From Alkalihalobacillus sp. BA299 (GTDB lineage Bacteria > Bacillota > Bacilli > Bacillales > Bacillaceae_F): 64,000 nucleotides of DNA. The notes below the pieces were generated by a model. It was not told where the DNA came from, made no database searches, and saw only the letters and a list, made by a program, of their open reading frames with translations. Made by a program: the position numbers and the translations under genes. Of the stretch, positions 1-7,717 are shown piece after piece. Location of the stretch: positions 186,001 to 250,000 of the forward strand of contig NZ_JAFLJM010000001.1 of assembly GCF_017745675.1 (NCBI RefSeq), read 5' to 3'. Position 1 is the stretch's first letter. Every line of letters starts with the position of its first letter.

Positions 1-286
1 TCAAAGAAAAGAACCAGACGACCTGTTAGCAGTAGGAGCAAGTCATTCCTAATGACAGGAACCAATGATATCAGAATCATTCCTCAAGTAGAGGGATGGC
101 AAATCGTTATCTTAATCAGCCTACGGAACCCATGGAACAGAACGAAAGAGACGAAAGGCAGTTTAAATATGGAATAAGGATTATGCCACCGCAGTTGGTT
201 GCTTAGGCGAATAAGGTGGTTTAAATACATTTAATCAAATATTTGTGAAATAATAATGGGTGTATGAATAGAAAGGAGAATGAACA
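1..286. other. Leading stretch without a recognised gene
   Basis: The first 286 bases hold only a 16-codon open tail on the plus strand (2-52) that enters from outside the window, and no start with a ribosome binding site before 287. I recognise no RNA family in it. The last 50 bases, from about 234, are similar to the sequence upstream of the broken paralogue at 22423 and so belong to a duplicated cassette. Confidence 0.5.
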
Positions 287-448
287 ATGGAAAAGAATGA
301 TTTTATTGGAAAAATGAAAAGTAATGAAACGAATTCAAAACCTTTTACTAAGGTAAAACAGCCAGAAAATGTTGTTGATTCTAAAATAGAAAATAATCCG
401 AATCAAACCGATTATATCAACATTTATTGGGACGAATGGCAAAATTAA
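287..448 (+). CDS. Small hydrophilic protein, 53 aa, ends in a YWDEWQN tail
   Basis: A 53-residue polar protein starts at an ATG seven bases after a good GAAAGGAG ribosome binding site. I do not recognise the family. It ends in a Trp/Tyr-rich tail (TDYINIYWDEWQN) after a low-complexity Asn/Lys/Glu middle. A second copy of the same length lies at 22423-22584 but has a stop at codon 40. Similarity between the copies extends about 50 bases upstream, and both are followed by a hairpin containing GGGACAG. Two copies with the same flanks argue that this is a real gene, perhaps one that travels as a small cassette. It has no signal peptide or membrane segment. Confidence 0.6.
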   Translation: MEKNDFIGKMKSNETNSKPFTKVKQPENVVDSKIENNPNQTDYINIYWDEWQN

Positions 449-461
449 TATTAAGGATGTA

Positions 462-516
462 GGGTCTGTTACGCAATTTGTTAAAATATTAACTTATTGG
501 GGGACAGACCTCTTTT
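462..516 (+). repeat. GGTCTGT...ACAGACC hairpin downstream of the small gene
   Basis: GGTCTGT (463-469) pairs with ACAGACC (504-510) across a loop of about 34 bases and is followed by TCTTTT, so it could act as a weak terminator. The GGGGGACAG core recurs at 22637, 37030 and 62663, which suggests a dispersed REP-like palindrome family. Confidence 0.45.
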
Positions 517-623
517 GCTGTGAAAACAAGGTTTGTCGGGAAACACTATGACAATAAAAAAGACCACCAATTTACTTTGGGACTCTGATATTTTAATATA
601 GCAATTATTGATCATATTTCAAC

Positions 624-836
624 TTAATTAATTGAGATCGTCTTGAGTTTTTCGATTTCAGCAGAAGTAAGCCCCGTTAATTCACAAATATCCTGTATAG
701 AAAAACCTTTCAAGAGCATCTGTTTTGCTACTTTCTCGATTCCTTTCTCAAACCCTTTTTCTCCCAGGAAATCATCAGTTCCATAATATGAGGTAACCAT
801 TGACATGAAAGGCCTTTCATAATGTACACTATACAA
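624..836 (-). pseudogene. C-terminal remnant of an Rpn/PDDEXK-type transposase nuclease
   Basis: The 70-residue frame has the typical C-terminal tail of the Rpn family (recombination-promoting nuclease, putative transposase): a Gly-Phe-Glu-Lys repeat around residue 28, then KQMLLKGFSIQDICELTGLT, a small helix-turn-helix-like end. The whole N-terminal PD-(D/E)XK nuclease domain, which normally takes up over 200 residues, is absent. The first 20 residues do not look like the family. The gene is therefore a truncated relic, without a convincing ribosome binding site. Family assignment rests on the C-terminal motif only. Confidence 0.6.
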
Positions 837-963
837 ATAACTGGAAGGAAGGAGAGTAGGTATCCTTTTCTTTATGATTTATTAGTATCTTAAATTTTTG
901 AAAGGTACAATAGGAACGATCCAAATATACCAAACAAAATATACTTCGAAAGTAGGAATGAAA

Positions 964-1743
964 ATGACAAACCAAAGCGTTATTTTTTTTGATATTGACG
1001 GAACATTGCTTACTCATGAAAAGAAATTACCCCCTTCAACAAAAGAAGCAATTTTTAAACTAAAGGAAAATGGACATATGGTAGCCATTGCGACAGGACG
1101 AGCTCCGTTTATGTTTGAGGAGTTGCGAGAAGAATTGGATATTCGTACATTTGTTAGCTATAACGGTCAATTCGTCGTGTTAAATGGGAAAGTATTACAT
1201 ACAAATTCATTAAATGTTTCAATGCTTGAAAAATTAACAGAAACTGCTCTTCAGAATAACCATCCTGTTGTCTTCATGGACCATGAAGATATGAAAGCGA
1301 ATGTCCCGGAACATGATTACATTAAAGAAAGTATTGCTACCTTAAAGATTAGTCGTTTTCCTGCACACGATCCACATTATTACAAAGGGCGTGAATTGTA
1401 TCAATCTCTACTATTTTGTCCAAATGGGGAAGAGCAACAATACGAACGGGATTTCCATGACTTTGATTTTGTGAGATGGCATCCTGTTTCTGTCGATGTT
1501 CTTCCAAAGGGTGGATCAAAAGCAAGAGGAATTGAAAAAATAGTGAAAAACCTTGGTTTTCCTGATGAACGTATATATGCATTTGGAGATGGGCTCAATG
1601 ATATTGAAATGCTCTCAACAGTAAAAAATAGTGTGGCAATGGGAAATGCGGAAGATAAGGTAAAAGAAGTTGCAAAATATGTCACAAAATCAGTTGAAGA
1701 CAATGGGATTATTCATGGTTTAGAAATGGTAGGTTTGTTGTAA
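964..1743 (+). CDS. Cof-type HAD-IIB phosphatase
   Basis: This 259-residue protein is a haloacid dehalogenase-superfamily phosphatase of the Cof/IIB class, which hydrolyses small phosphorylated metabolites in the cytoplasm with Mg2+. Motif I is FFDIDGT (Asp10 nucleophile, Asp12 acid), motif II lies in AIATGR (about 43-48), and motif IV is GDGLNDIEM (about 207-215). The length fits the family and B. subtilis YkrA. The frame is open from 898, but ATG 964 has GTAGGA six bases upstream and places DIDGT at the expected distance from the N-terminus. The true substrate cannot be read from the sequence. It is a single gene with a weak hairpin behind it. Confidence 0.85.
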   Translation: MTNQSVIFFDIDGTLLTHEKKLPPSTKEAIFKLKENGHMVAIATGRAPFMFEELREELDIRTFVSYNGQFVVLNGKVLHTNSLNVSMLEKLTETALQNNHPVVFMDHEDMKANVPEHDYIKESIATLKISRFPAHDPHYYKGRELYQSLLFCPNGEEQQYERDFHDFDFVRWHPVSVDVLPKGGSKARGIEKIVKNLGFPDERIYAFGDGLNDIEMLSTVKNSVAMGNAEDKVKEVAKYVTKSVEDNGIIHGLEMVGLL

Positions 1744-1746
1744 ATA

Positions 1747-1795
1747 AAATAGAGTAAGGATAGAGCTGTCGTTTTGGAAGCTCTTACTTCTATTT
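1747..1795 (+). terminator. Possible terminator after the first HAD gene
   Basis: AAATAGAGTAAG (1747-1758) can pair with CTTACTTCTATTT (1783-1795) with one bulge. The T-rich tract is part of the stem, so this is only a moderate candidate. Confidence 0.35.
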
Positions 1796-1918
1796 AATAG
1801 CAAGTTTGTACCAAAAGCGATGCTATTTGAAATACACGAAAGTGAAGTACGCTATAAAAAGAAGAGCTTTAATTGGTATAAGGATGTTATTGCTACAAAT
1901 GGGGAAAAATTAGACTAA
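1748..1918 (+). pseudogene. C-terminal remnant of an unidentified gene
   Basis: An open frame without a start codon of its own ends at 1918. Its last 39 residues, from SKFVPKAMLFE, look like genuine protein sequence: mixed charged and aromatic residues, ending in VIATNGEKLD. There is no ribosome binding site and no full-length partner nearby. I cannot name the family. It may be the tail of a gene deleted between the two HAD genes. Confidence 0.25.
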
Positions 1919-1994
1919 TTCTATTCTATCGAGCCCAAAGAATTAGGATGATACCTTGTTCTTTTGGGCTTTTTTACCGAAGTGGAGGGAGAAA

Positions 1995-2852
1995 ATGAAG
2001 CTCATTGCATCAGATTTAGACGGAACTCTATTAAATGAAGTTGGTGAAGTTAGTTCTGAAAATACGGCAGCCATTAGAAGAGTACAACAACAAGGGAAAA
2101 CATTCGTTGTTGTATCAGGAAGATCGTATGAGTATGCCCGGAAGCCTCTACAGGATGTCGGCATCACCTGTCCGATCATTTGCTTAAACGGCGCAGAGAT
2201 TTATTCGAAAGAGGGCAAGCTGGTTAAAAAATCTCCCTTAGCGAAAAGTATTTCAAAGCAGGTACTCTCTACTTGTTTAGGAGAGGATCTCTATATTGAA
2301 ATTTTCACCAATAAGGGTGGCTATTCCACAAGCTATGAACGATATTTACAAGTGGTATTCGATATTTTTCAAACAGCGAATCCTAATATAGACAAAGGAA
2401 CGATCCTTCAATTTGCTAGGAAACGCTTTGTGGAGGAAAAAGTACATTTGATAAATGATTTTCAAGAAGTTATCGATAACGAAGAAGTTGAAGTTTATAA
2501 AATGCTTGCGTTTTCAAGAATACACGAGCTGCTTGAGTCCATTAAAGCTACTTTAACACCTATTGAAGGACTAGTCATTACCTCTTCTGCAAGCGGGAAT
2601 CTTGAGTTCAATGACCTAGAAGCCCAAAAAGGAATAGCATTAAGCTACTTTGCAGATTATTTAGGAATCGAAATGGGGGACGTCATGGCTTTAGGGGACA
2701 ATTATAATGATGTTACGATGTTAAAAATGGCTGGCATCGGTGTTGCAATGGGAAATGCAGATGAGGAAATTAAAGCGTTAGCTGACTTTACGACAAAAAC
2801 AAATATTGATCACGGCGTAGCATTCATTATAGATAAAATGGTAAAAAGATAA
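1995..2852 (+). CDS. Cof-type HAD-IIB phosphatase (YitU/YwtE-like)
   Basis: A second Cof-type HAD phosphatase, 285 residues, is only distantly similar to the first. Motif I is IASDLDGT (Asp7, Asp9), motif II VVSGRS lies around residue 41, and motif IV GDNYNDVTM begins near residue 234. The N-terminal pattern and length fit the B. subtilis YitU/YcsE/YwtE group, several of which dephosphorylate the riboflavin precursor 5-amino-6-ribitylamino-uracil phosphate. Which substrate applies here is not visible. The frame is open from 1956, but ATG 1995 follows GGAGGGAG directly and begins at the conserved MKLIASDLDGT. A strong terminator follows at 2858. Confidence 0.85.
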   Translation: MKLIASDLDGTLLNEVGEVSSENTAAIRRVQQQGKTFVVVSGRSYEYARKPLQDVGITCPIICLNGAEIYSKEGKLVKKSPLAKSISKQVLSTCLGEDLYIEIFTNKGGYSTSYERYLQVVFDIFQTANPNIDKGTILQFARKRFVEEKVHLINDFQEVIDNEEVEVYKMLAFSRIHELLESIKATLTPIEGLVITSSASGNLEFNDLEAQKGIALSYFADYLGIEMGDVMALGDNYNDVTMLKMAGIGVAMGNADEEIKALADFTTKTNIDHGVAFIIDKMVKR

Positions 2853-2857
2853 AAATA

Positions 2858-2900
2858 AAAACACCATCATAGCAATCAAGTATTTGCAATGATGGTGTTT
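2858..2900 (+). terminator. Strong rho-independent hairpin
   Basis: AAACACCATCATAGCAA pairs with TTGCAATGATGGTGTTT across an 8-base loop with one mismatch. The A-rich left and T-rich right ends make it usable from either strand. Confidence 0.8.
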
Positions 2901-3008
2901 GCTCATCTTGTATATTTTGCACTAAAATATAGGTTAATTAGTAATCTTTTAGATTATCTTTAGTAATGCCAAAATATATCGAATATGAGCTAGAAAGTAG
3001 GAATCGTA

Positions 3009-4304
3009 ATGTTTAAAATCGCACTAGTTGGCCCAAAACCTTCCGTTAATAGGATTTTAAAGCAAACAGAAGATTATAAAGGAGATGTTGAATTTCTTCC
3101 TTTACCTTATACCGAGATATATGAAATTGAGGAGATCGTCAAAAAACATGAGTTCCATGTAGACGCATGGTTATTCTCGGGTGCAGTACCATACGAAGTC
3201 GCGATGAGAAATGTTAAAATAAATAAGGATAATATTTTCATTCCGGTTTCCGATTCTGCTTTTTATAAAGCTTTCTTAGAATTGACTTATGAAAAAAAGA
3301 CAATGATTAACAGGGTAAGTATAGATATCATTGGGGAACATAAAGATTTAAACGAATTATTACAACAGTCTAATGTTGTTTTAGATGAATGCTTCATAAA
3401 GGAATTTGATGCGGATATTACACCAGAAGAATTATTTCATTATCATGTTGATTTGTGGAATAAAGGAAAAACGGAAGGGGCATTAACTTGTTTGCCAACT
3501 GTATGTGAACAACTTAAGAAAGCTGGAGTACCAGCTGCTTGGATGACCCCTACCCCTATTCAAATTCGAGAAACTCTCAAGATCTTAATGGAAAAGTTAA
3601 GAGCTTCCTACTTTAAAGAAACCCAAATTTGTACAGTGATTATTGATATTATCAATTTTGATACAAGTAATGGAAATATAAAAACTCCTTATCGTTTACA
3701 ATATTTAGAACTGCAATTAAAAGAACTAATCATTAAATTTTGTGAAAAAGTAAAAGGAACAATCGTGGAAGAAGGTAATGGAAGGTATCTGATCTTTAAT
3801 ACTCGTGGAGAAGTCGAACGAGAACTTGTTTCATTACAAGAAACCATTACCCATTTATCACTGTTATCTACTTGTAAAGTGGCAGCAGGAATCGGGTTTG
3901 GAAAAAACGTGTATTCAGCAGAAGAAAATGCGCGATTAGCGAATCATCAATCGAAAGAAAACGGTTCAAACAAGATGATCATCATTCAAGATAATGGAGA
4001 AGCAATCGAATATGATGAGAATCAGAACGAATTAAAATATTCAGTTCGAACGATCGATGAGTCATTGATTTATAAATTAAAAAAGGGAAATTTAAGTGTT
4101 AAGACTTTTAGCAAAATCATCTCACAAATACAAAGAATGGGGTGGACTTCCTTTACTACTAAGGACATCGCCATACACATGAATATGTCAGAACGTAATG
4201 CCCGTAGAATTGTGACGGATCTACATGAAGCCGAACTGATTAAATGTATAGGTGAACAGTCGCAATACCGCGGAAGACCAACGAAAATATATCAATTACG
4301 TTAA
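3009..4304 (+). CDS. Three-part transcriptional regulator: sensor, GGDEF-like fold, winged helix
   Basis: This 431-residue cytoplasmic protein has three visible parts. Residues 1-190 form an alpha/beta domain without a known motif. Residues about 205-330 have the pattern of a degenerate nucleotide-cyclase/GGDEF fold, with AAGIGFGKNVYSAEENARLA around 295-314, as in CdaR-type regulators and GTP cyclohydrolase III. The GGDEF signature itself is missing, so it probably binds rather than makes a nucleotide. Residues about 365-431 form a winged helix (NMSERNARRIVTDLHEAELI, then a GRPTKIYQL wing). It sits upstream of the DUF3100-serine dehydratase-amidohydrolase operon in the same direction, separated by its own terminator, and is the obvious candidate regulator of that operon. 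Confidence 0.6.
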   Translation: MFKIALVGPKPSVNRILKQTEDYKGDVEFLPLPYTEIYEIEEIVKKHEFHVDAWLFSGAVPYEVAMRNVKINKDNIFIPVSDSAFYKAFLELTYEKKTMINRVSIDIIGEHKDLNELLQQSNVVLDECFIKEFDADITPEELFHYHVDLWNKGKTEGALTCLPTVCEQLKKAGVPAAWMTPTPIQIRETLKILMEKLRASYFKETQICTVIIDIINFDTSNGNIKTPYRLQYLELQLKELIIKFCEKVKGTIVEEGNGRYLIFNTRGEVERELVSLQETITHLSLLSTCKVAAGIGFGKNVYSAEENARLANHQSKENGSNKMIIIQDNGEAIEYDENQNELKYSVRTIDESLIYKLKKGNLSVKTFSKIISQIQRMGWTSFTTKDIAIHMNMSERNARRIVTDLHEAELIKCIGEQSQYRGRPTKIYQLR

Positions 4305-4375
4305 AAACTTGATTTAACTAACAAACAAAAACTTTTACATAGTTAATTATCCGAATACTTGCCTTGTTTTAATCA

Positions 4376-4413
4376 ACCGTAATCCGATGATCATTGGGTT
4401 ACGGTCTTTTTTA
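4376..4413 (+). terminator. Rho-independent terminator of the regulator gene
   Basis: ACCGTAATCC pairs with GGGTTACGGT over 10 bp around a 10-base loop, and TCTTTTTT follows. Confidence 0.85.
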
Positions 4414-4433
4414 TTAGGCTCTTTTCTAAAAGA

Positions 4434-4586
4434 TTGTTGCTTTTAGCTATTGGACCGTTAACCAAGCGAAAGCTTGGTTCTTCACGCTTTGGCGTGAACC
4501 CTTTGAACATAAATCAGCCAGATGGACAAATGAATTTGTCCATTAGGGCTGATTTATGTTCAAAAAACGGTCCAATAGCAACAAAG
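4434..4586. repeat. Cloverleaf palindromic element: three nested hairpins in an outer stem
   Basis: An outer perfect 14-bp stem (GCTATTGGACCGTT at 4446-4459 with AACGGTCCAATAGC at 4566-4579) encloses three hairpins. Hairpin 1 (4460-4479) is AACCAAGC/GCTTGGTT closed by a GAAA tetraloop. Hairpin 2 (4481-4498) is TTCACGC/GCGTGAA with a TTTG loop. Hairpin 3 (4503-4563) is a perfect 17-bp stem, TTGAACATAAATCAGCC with GGCTGATTTATGTTCAA, continued by a perfect 9-bp inner stem with a TGAA loop. Nearly every base is paired. It has no coding content. It is either a MITE/REP-like mobile palindrome or a structured RNA in the leader of the operon at 4748. I saw no second copy in the window. Confidence 0.8.
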
Positions 4587-4653
4587 TTTACGAAAATAGC
4601 TTTTTATTATTAAAAAATCTCACGCATTTTGTGAAAATTTTCTGAAAAAAACA

Positions 4654-4705
4654 TTGCAGAGATAAATAAATTAATATAAACTCTTTTTAAGGAAATATAT
4701 CCTTA
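4654..4705 (+). promoter_or_regulatory. SigA-type promoter with a palindromic operator at the start site
   Basis: TTGCAG (4654-4659), a 17-base spacer and TAAACT (4677-4682) form a plausible SigA promoter. The palindrome TAAGGA-AATATA-TCCTTA (4688-4705) covers the expected transcription start, a position where a bound regulator would act as a repressor. The regulator encoded at 3009 is a candidate ligand; that link is inference. Confidence 0.5.
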
Positions 4706-4747
4706 ATATTGCCTTAAATAAGATTAGCAAAAAATGGAGGGGTAAAG

Positions 4748-5566
4748 ATGTTTGAAAATCAAGGAAAACTGTGGAAGGATTGGCGTTTGTATAGTGTTAT
4801 TTTGTGCGTAGTTTTGCTAGCAGATTTCATTGGTAGAAAAGAGTTTTCAATTGGAATAGGAGTTATTTTACTATTACCGATGGTCTTCGCATTTGTGCTT
4901 GGATTAGGTCTATTTTTCACTCCCCTTATCAAAGAAAAACAGGCGAAAAATGCAGAGTCGCTTGTCTTTATATCCATAAGTTTATTAGCAGCTAAACTCT
5001 CTTTGACGATGGGGCCATCGTTAAGCTTGCTCGTTGATATAGGCCCAGCACTGATACTTCAAGAAATTGGTAATTTAGGAACGATCCTTTTCGCACTTCC
5101 GGTTGCAATATTTTTAGGATTAAAACGGGAAGCAATAGGAATGACTCATTCGATAGGACGTGAAGGGAATGTCGCTTTAATAACGGAGAAATTTGGTTTT
5201 AACTCTCCTGAAGCACGTGGCGTAATGGCGATGTACATCTTTGGAACTGTTTTAGGTGCTGTTTTCCTTGGAATTATATCTGGATTTTTAGCATCCATTA
5301 CGCCGCTCAATCCTCTATCTTTAGCGATGGCTTCAGGAGTCGGTAGTGGCAGTATGATGTCAGCTGCAAGTGGGTCTTTAATCGGTTTATATCCAAATCT
5401 TGAAAATGATATTATCGCTCTTGCGGGTATGAGTAATTTAATTTCCTCTATGATTGGATTGTACTTTGCTATTTTTATAGCCTTACCATTATGTGAAAAG
5501 TTATATAAAGTAATAATGAAATTTAAAGAAAAGCAGGTTATATCGAAAATGGATGTGGAGGGCTAA
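4748..5566 (+). CDS. DUF3100-type integral membrane protein
   Basis: A 272-residue very hydrophobic protein with about eight predicted membrane spans, starting at an ATG after TGGAGGGG. Composition and the Gly/Ser-rich stretch ASGVGSGSMMSAASGSLIG around residues 197-215 match the DUF3100 family as I know it. That family has no proven function, but its members look like transporters and sit next to amidohydrolases. The stop at 5566 is followed one base later by the next gene, so the two are translationally coupled and probably form one complex. Context with serine dehydratase and an M20 amidohydrolase suggests uptake of the amide substrate. Confidence 0.65.
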   Translation: MFENQGKLWKDWRLYSVILCVVLLADFIGRKEFSIGIGVILLLPMVFAFVLGLGLFFTPLIKEKQAKNAESLVFISISLLAAKLSLTMGPSLSLLVDIGPALILQEIGNLGTILFALPVAIFLGLKREAIGMTHSIGREGNVALITEKFGFNSPEARGVMAMYIFGTVLGAVFLGIISGFLASITPLNPLSLAMASGVGSGSMMSAASGSLIGLYPNLENDIIALAGMSNLISSMIGLYFAIFIALPLCEKLYKVIMKFKEKQVISKMDVEG

Positions 5567-5567
5567 G

Positions 5568-6023
5568 ATGATGTTGCGAAATATTCAAGAATGGTTACTC
5601 GTGTTACTTATTGTCGGAGTTATCGTAATATTCGGAAACTGGATAGGGTACAGTGTTTTACCATTGGAATCTACTCCAGGAATGATCATTATTGTTTTAA
5701 TTGTTTTATTTGGTTTTATACTTGAGAAGATTTTGCCAATCAAGATCCCAAGCATTATCTATATTGTAATAGTAGGTATTATCGCTTCCTTACCTGGTCT
5801 TCCATGGTCAGAATATGTTATAAGCTCAACTAGTTCCATTAATTTTCTTGCGTTTACAACAGCGACATTAGCGTTTGCTGGAGTTGGAATTGGCCGTAGC
5901 TGGGCTGATTTTACTAAGCTAGGATGGAAAATGATAGTGGTTGGGTTATGCGTTTTAATTGGAACTTTTCTTGGTTCAGCGCTAATTGCTGAAGTTGTCT
6001 TAAGATTTCAAGGGATTATTTAA
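5568..6023 (+). CDS. Small partner membrane protein of the DUF3100 transporter
   Basis: A 151-residue membrane protein with four or five hydrophobic spans. The frame is open from 5553, but ATG 5568 has GGAGGG six bases upstream and lies directly behind the stop of the preceding gene. It has no known catalytic motif. A Gly-rich segment, AFAGVGIGRSWADF, lies near residues 104-117. The pairing of a large and a small hydrophobic protein in one operon suggests a two-subunit carrier. The substrate is unknown. Confidence 0.55.
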   Translation: MMLRNIQEWLLVLLIVGVIVIFGNWIGYSVLPLESTPGMIIIVLIVLFGFILEKILPIKIPSIIYIVIVGIIASLPGLPWSEYVISSTSSINFLAFTTATLAFAGVGIGRSWADFTKLGWKMIVVGLCVLIGTFLGSALIAEVVLRFQGII

Positions 6024-6094
6024 AATAGTTTTAGTTTATTTCGATCTATGGTAGTTAAAGGTAATATAGCTGAGGTTTAACAGGAGTGATAATG

Positions 6095-6757
6095 ATGAAG
6101 TATAGGAGTGTGTTTGACATCATAGGGCCGATTATGATTGGACCGTCGAGTTCTCACACGGCTGGGGCTGCGAGAATTGGGAGAGTTGCCAGATCTATAT
6201 TTGGCAGGGAACCTGAATGTGTACATATTTTTTTGTACGGATCATTTGCAAAAACCTATAAAGGCCATGGGACAGATGTTGCTCTTGTTGGCGGGATATT
6301 AGATTTTGATACTTTTGATCAGCGCATTGTAGAAGCCCTTTCCATTGCTGAAAAAAAGGGTATAAAAATTTCCTTTTTTCAAGAAGATGCCCTTACAGAA
6401 CATCCAAACACAGTAAAAGTAGTGCTTGGGGACAAAAATAATGTCCTAGAACTTGTTGGGATTTCAATTGGGGGAGGAAAGATTGAGATTATTGAGTTGG
6501 ATGGTTTTCAACTAGACCTTTCTGGAAATAGTCCAGCCCTCCTTATCGTTCACAATGATCGATTTGGTGCGATCGCAGGTGTTTCTAATATAGTTGCAAA
6601 ATATGAAATTAATATTGGTCAAATGAAAGTGGCGCGAAAAGAAAAGGGGCAGAAAGCTCTTATGTCCATGGAAGTTGATCAGAATATTAGCAAGGAATTA
6701 TTGGATGAAATCACAAAGCTTCCAAACGTTTTGCAGGTGACTAAAATCAATGATTAA
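6095..6757 (+). CDS. sdaAB: L-serine dehydratase, beta subunit
   Basis: The beta chain of the two-subunit iron-sulfur L-serine ammonia-lyase, which turns L-serine into pyruvate and ammonia. The N-terminal signature DIIGPIMIGPSSSHTAGA (residues 8-25), which forms part of the serine pocket, is intact. Residues about 148-220 form an ACT domain, from LLIVHNDRFGAIAG on. The 220-residue length equals that of B. subtilis SdaAB. ATGs at 6092 and 6095 are both compatible with AGGAG at 6082. I prefer 6095, which gives the family N-terminus MKYRS. It is followed after 27 bases by the alpha subunit. Confidence 0.93.
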   Translation: MKYRSVFDIIGPIMIGPSSSHTAGAARIGRVARSIFGREPECVHIFLYGSFAKTYKGHGTDVALVGGILDFDTFDQRIVEALSIAEKKGIKISFFQEDALTEHPNTVKVVLGDKNNVLELVGISIGGGKIEIIELDGFQLDLSGNSPALLIVHNDRFGAIAGVSNIVAKYEINIGQMKVARKEKGQKALMSMEVDQNISKELLDEITKLPNVLQVTKIND

Positions 6758-6784
6758 ACAAACAGTGATGATGGGGGTCTAATA

Positions 6785-7654
6785 GTGTTTCGAAATGTCA
6801 GTGAGCTAATCGAATTAGCAGAAAGTCAGGAGATGGCCATTTCCGAAGTCATGATTACGCAAGAGATGGAAGTGCAAGAAAAAACAAGGGAAGAAGTTCT
6901 TGCTGCAATGAAACAAAATCTTCAAGTGATGGAAGTTGCTGTTGAACGTGGGATAACTCAAGATGTCCGTTCCCATTCTGGATTAACAGGAGGTGACGCC
7001 ATATTACTACAAAAATATATTCAGTCTGGTAATAATTTATCAGGAGACACTTTACTCGATGCAGTGAGTAAAGCTGTTGCCACAAATGAAGTCAATGCCG
7101 CAATGGGAACGATTTGTGCCACACCTACAGCCGGTTCTGCTGGCGTAGTTCCAGGAACTCTCTTTGCTTTAACAAAGAAGCTTGCTTTGACTGAGGAGCA
7201 AAAATTAAAGTATTTATTCACGGCTGGGGCATTTGGGTTTGTTGTAGCGAACAATTCCTCCATTTCAGGAGCTGCTGGAGGATGCCAAGCAGAAGTCGGC
7301 ACCTCTACAGGGATGGCTGCAGCGGCGATCGTTGAAGTGATGGGGGGCATGCCGGAACAATCTGCTCATGCCATGGCGATTGCCTTAAAAAATATGCTTG
7401 GTCTTGTCTGTGACCCTGTTGCTGGTTTAGTAGAAGTACCTTGTGTAAAACGAAATGCAATGGGGGCAGCCAATGCGTTAGTTGCAGCAGATATGGCTTT
7501 AGCAGGTATAGAAAGTCGAATCCCATGCGATGAGGTCATTCATGCGATGTTTCTCGTAGGCCAATCGATGCCGATTACGCTTAAAGGAACAGCATTAGGT
7601 GGATTAGCTGCAACGCCGACTGGTAAAAAATTAGAAAAAATGATTTTTGGTTGA
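6785..7654 (+). CDS. sdaAA: L-serine dehydratase, alpha subunit
   Basis: The catalytic alpha chain of L-serine ammonia-lyase, 289 residues, carries the [4Fe-4S] cluster that binds the serine hydroxyl. Family signatures are intact: AMGTICATPTAGSAGVVPG (Cys near 111), SGAAGGCQAEVG (Cys near 167), GLVCDPVAGLVEVPC (Cys near 209 and 220) and a C-terminal GGLAATPTG. Translation starts at GTG 6785 behind a GGGGG tract. Together with the beta subunit it makes the complete enzyme. Its place between a putative transporter and an amidohydrolase indicates that serine is an intermediate of the imported compound's breakdown, not only a general nutrient. Confidence 0.95.
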   Translation: MFRNVSELIELAESQEMAISEVMITQEMEVQEKTREEVLAAMKQNLQVMEVAVERGITQDVRSHSGLTGGDAILLQKYIQSGNNLSGDTLLDAVSKAVATNEVNAAMGTICATPTAGSAGVVPGTLFALTKKLALTEEQKLKYLFTAGAFGFVVANNSSISGAAGGCQAEVGTSTGMAAAAIVEVMGGMPEQSAHAMAIALKNMLGLVCDPVAGLVEVPCVKRNAMGAANALVAADMALAGIESRIPCDEVIHAMFLVGQSMPITLKGTALGGLAATPTGKKLEKMIFG

Positions 7655-7717
7655 TTTATACATGTATCCAACCCATATCCAAAAAAAGTTTAAAAAATAG
7701 AAGGGAGAGTGAGAGTT

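Noticed and set aside
1-250. Possible riboswitch or T-box at the window start
   Set aside because: I looked for T-box, SAM and purine-type conserved bases and found none; only unspecific hairpins are present.
4376-4586. The cloverleaf as a simple extension of the terminator at 4376
   Set aside because: The terminator is complete with its own T-run, and the outer stem of the cloverleaf begins 20 bases later as an independent structure.
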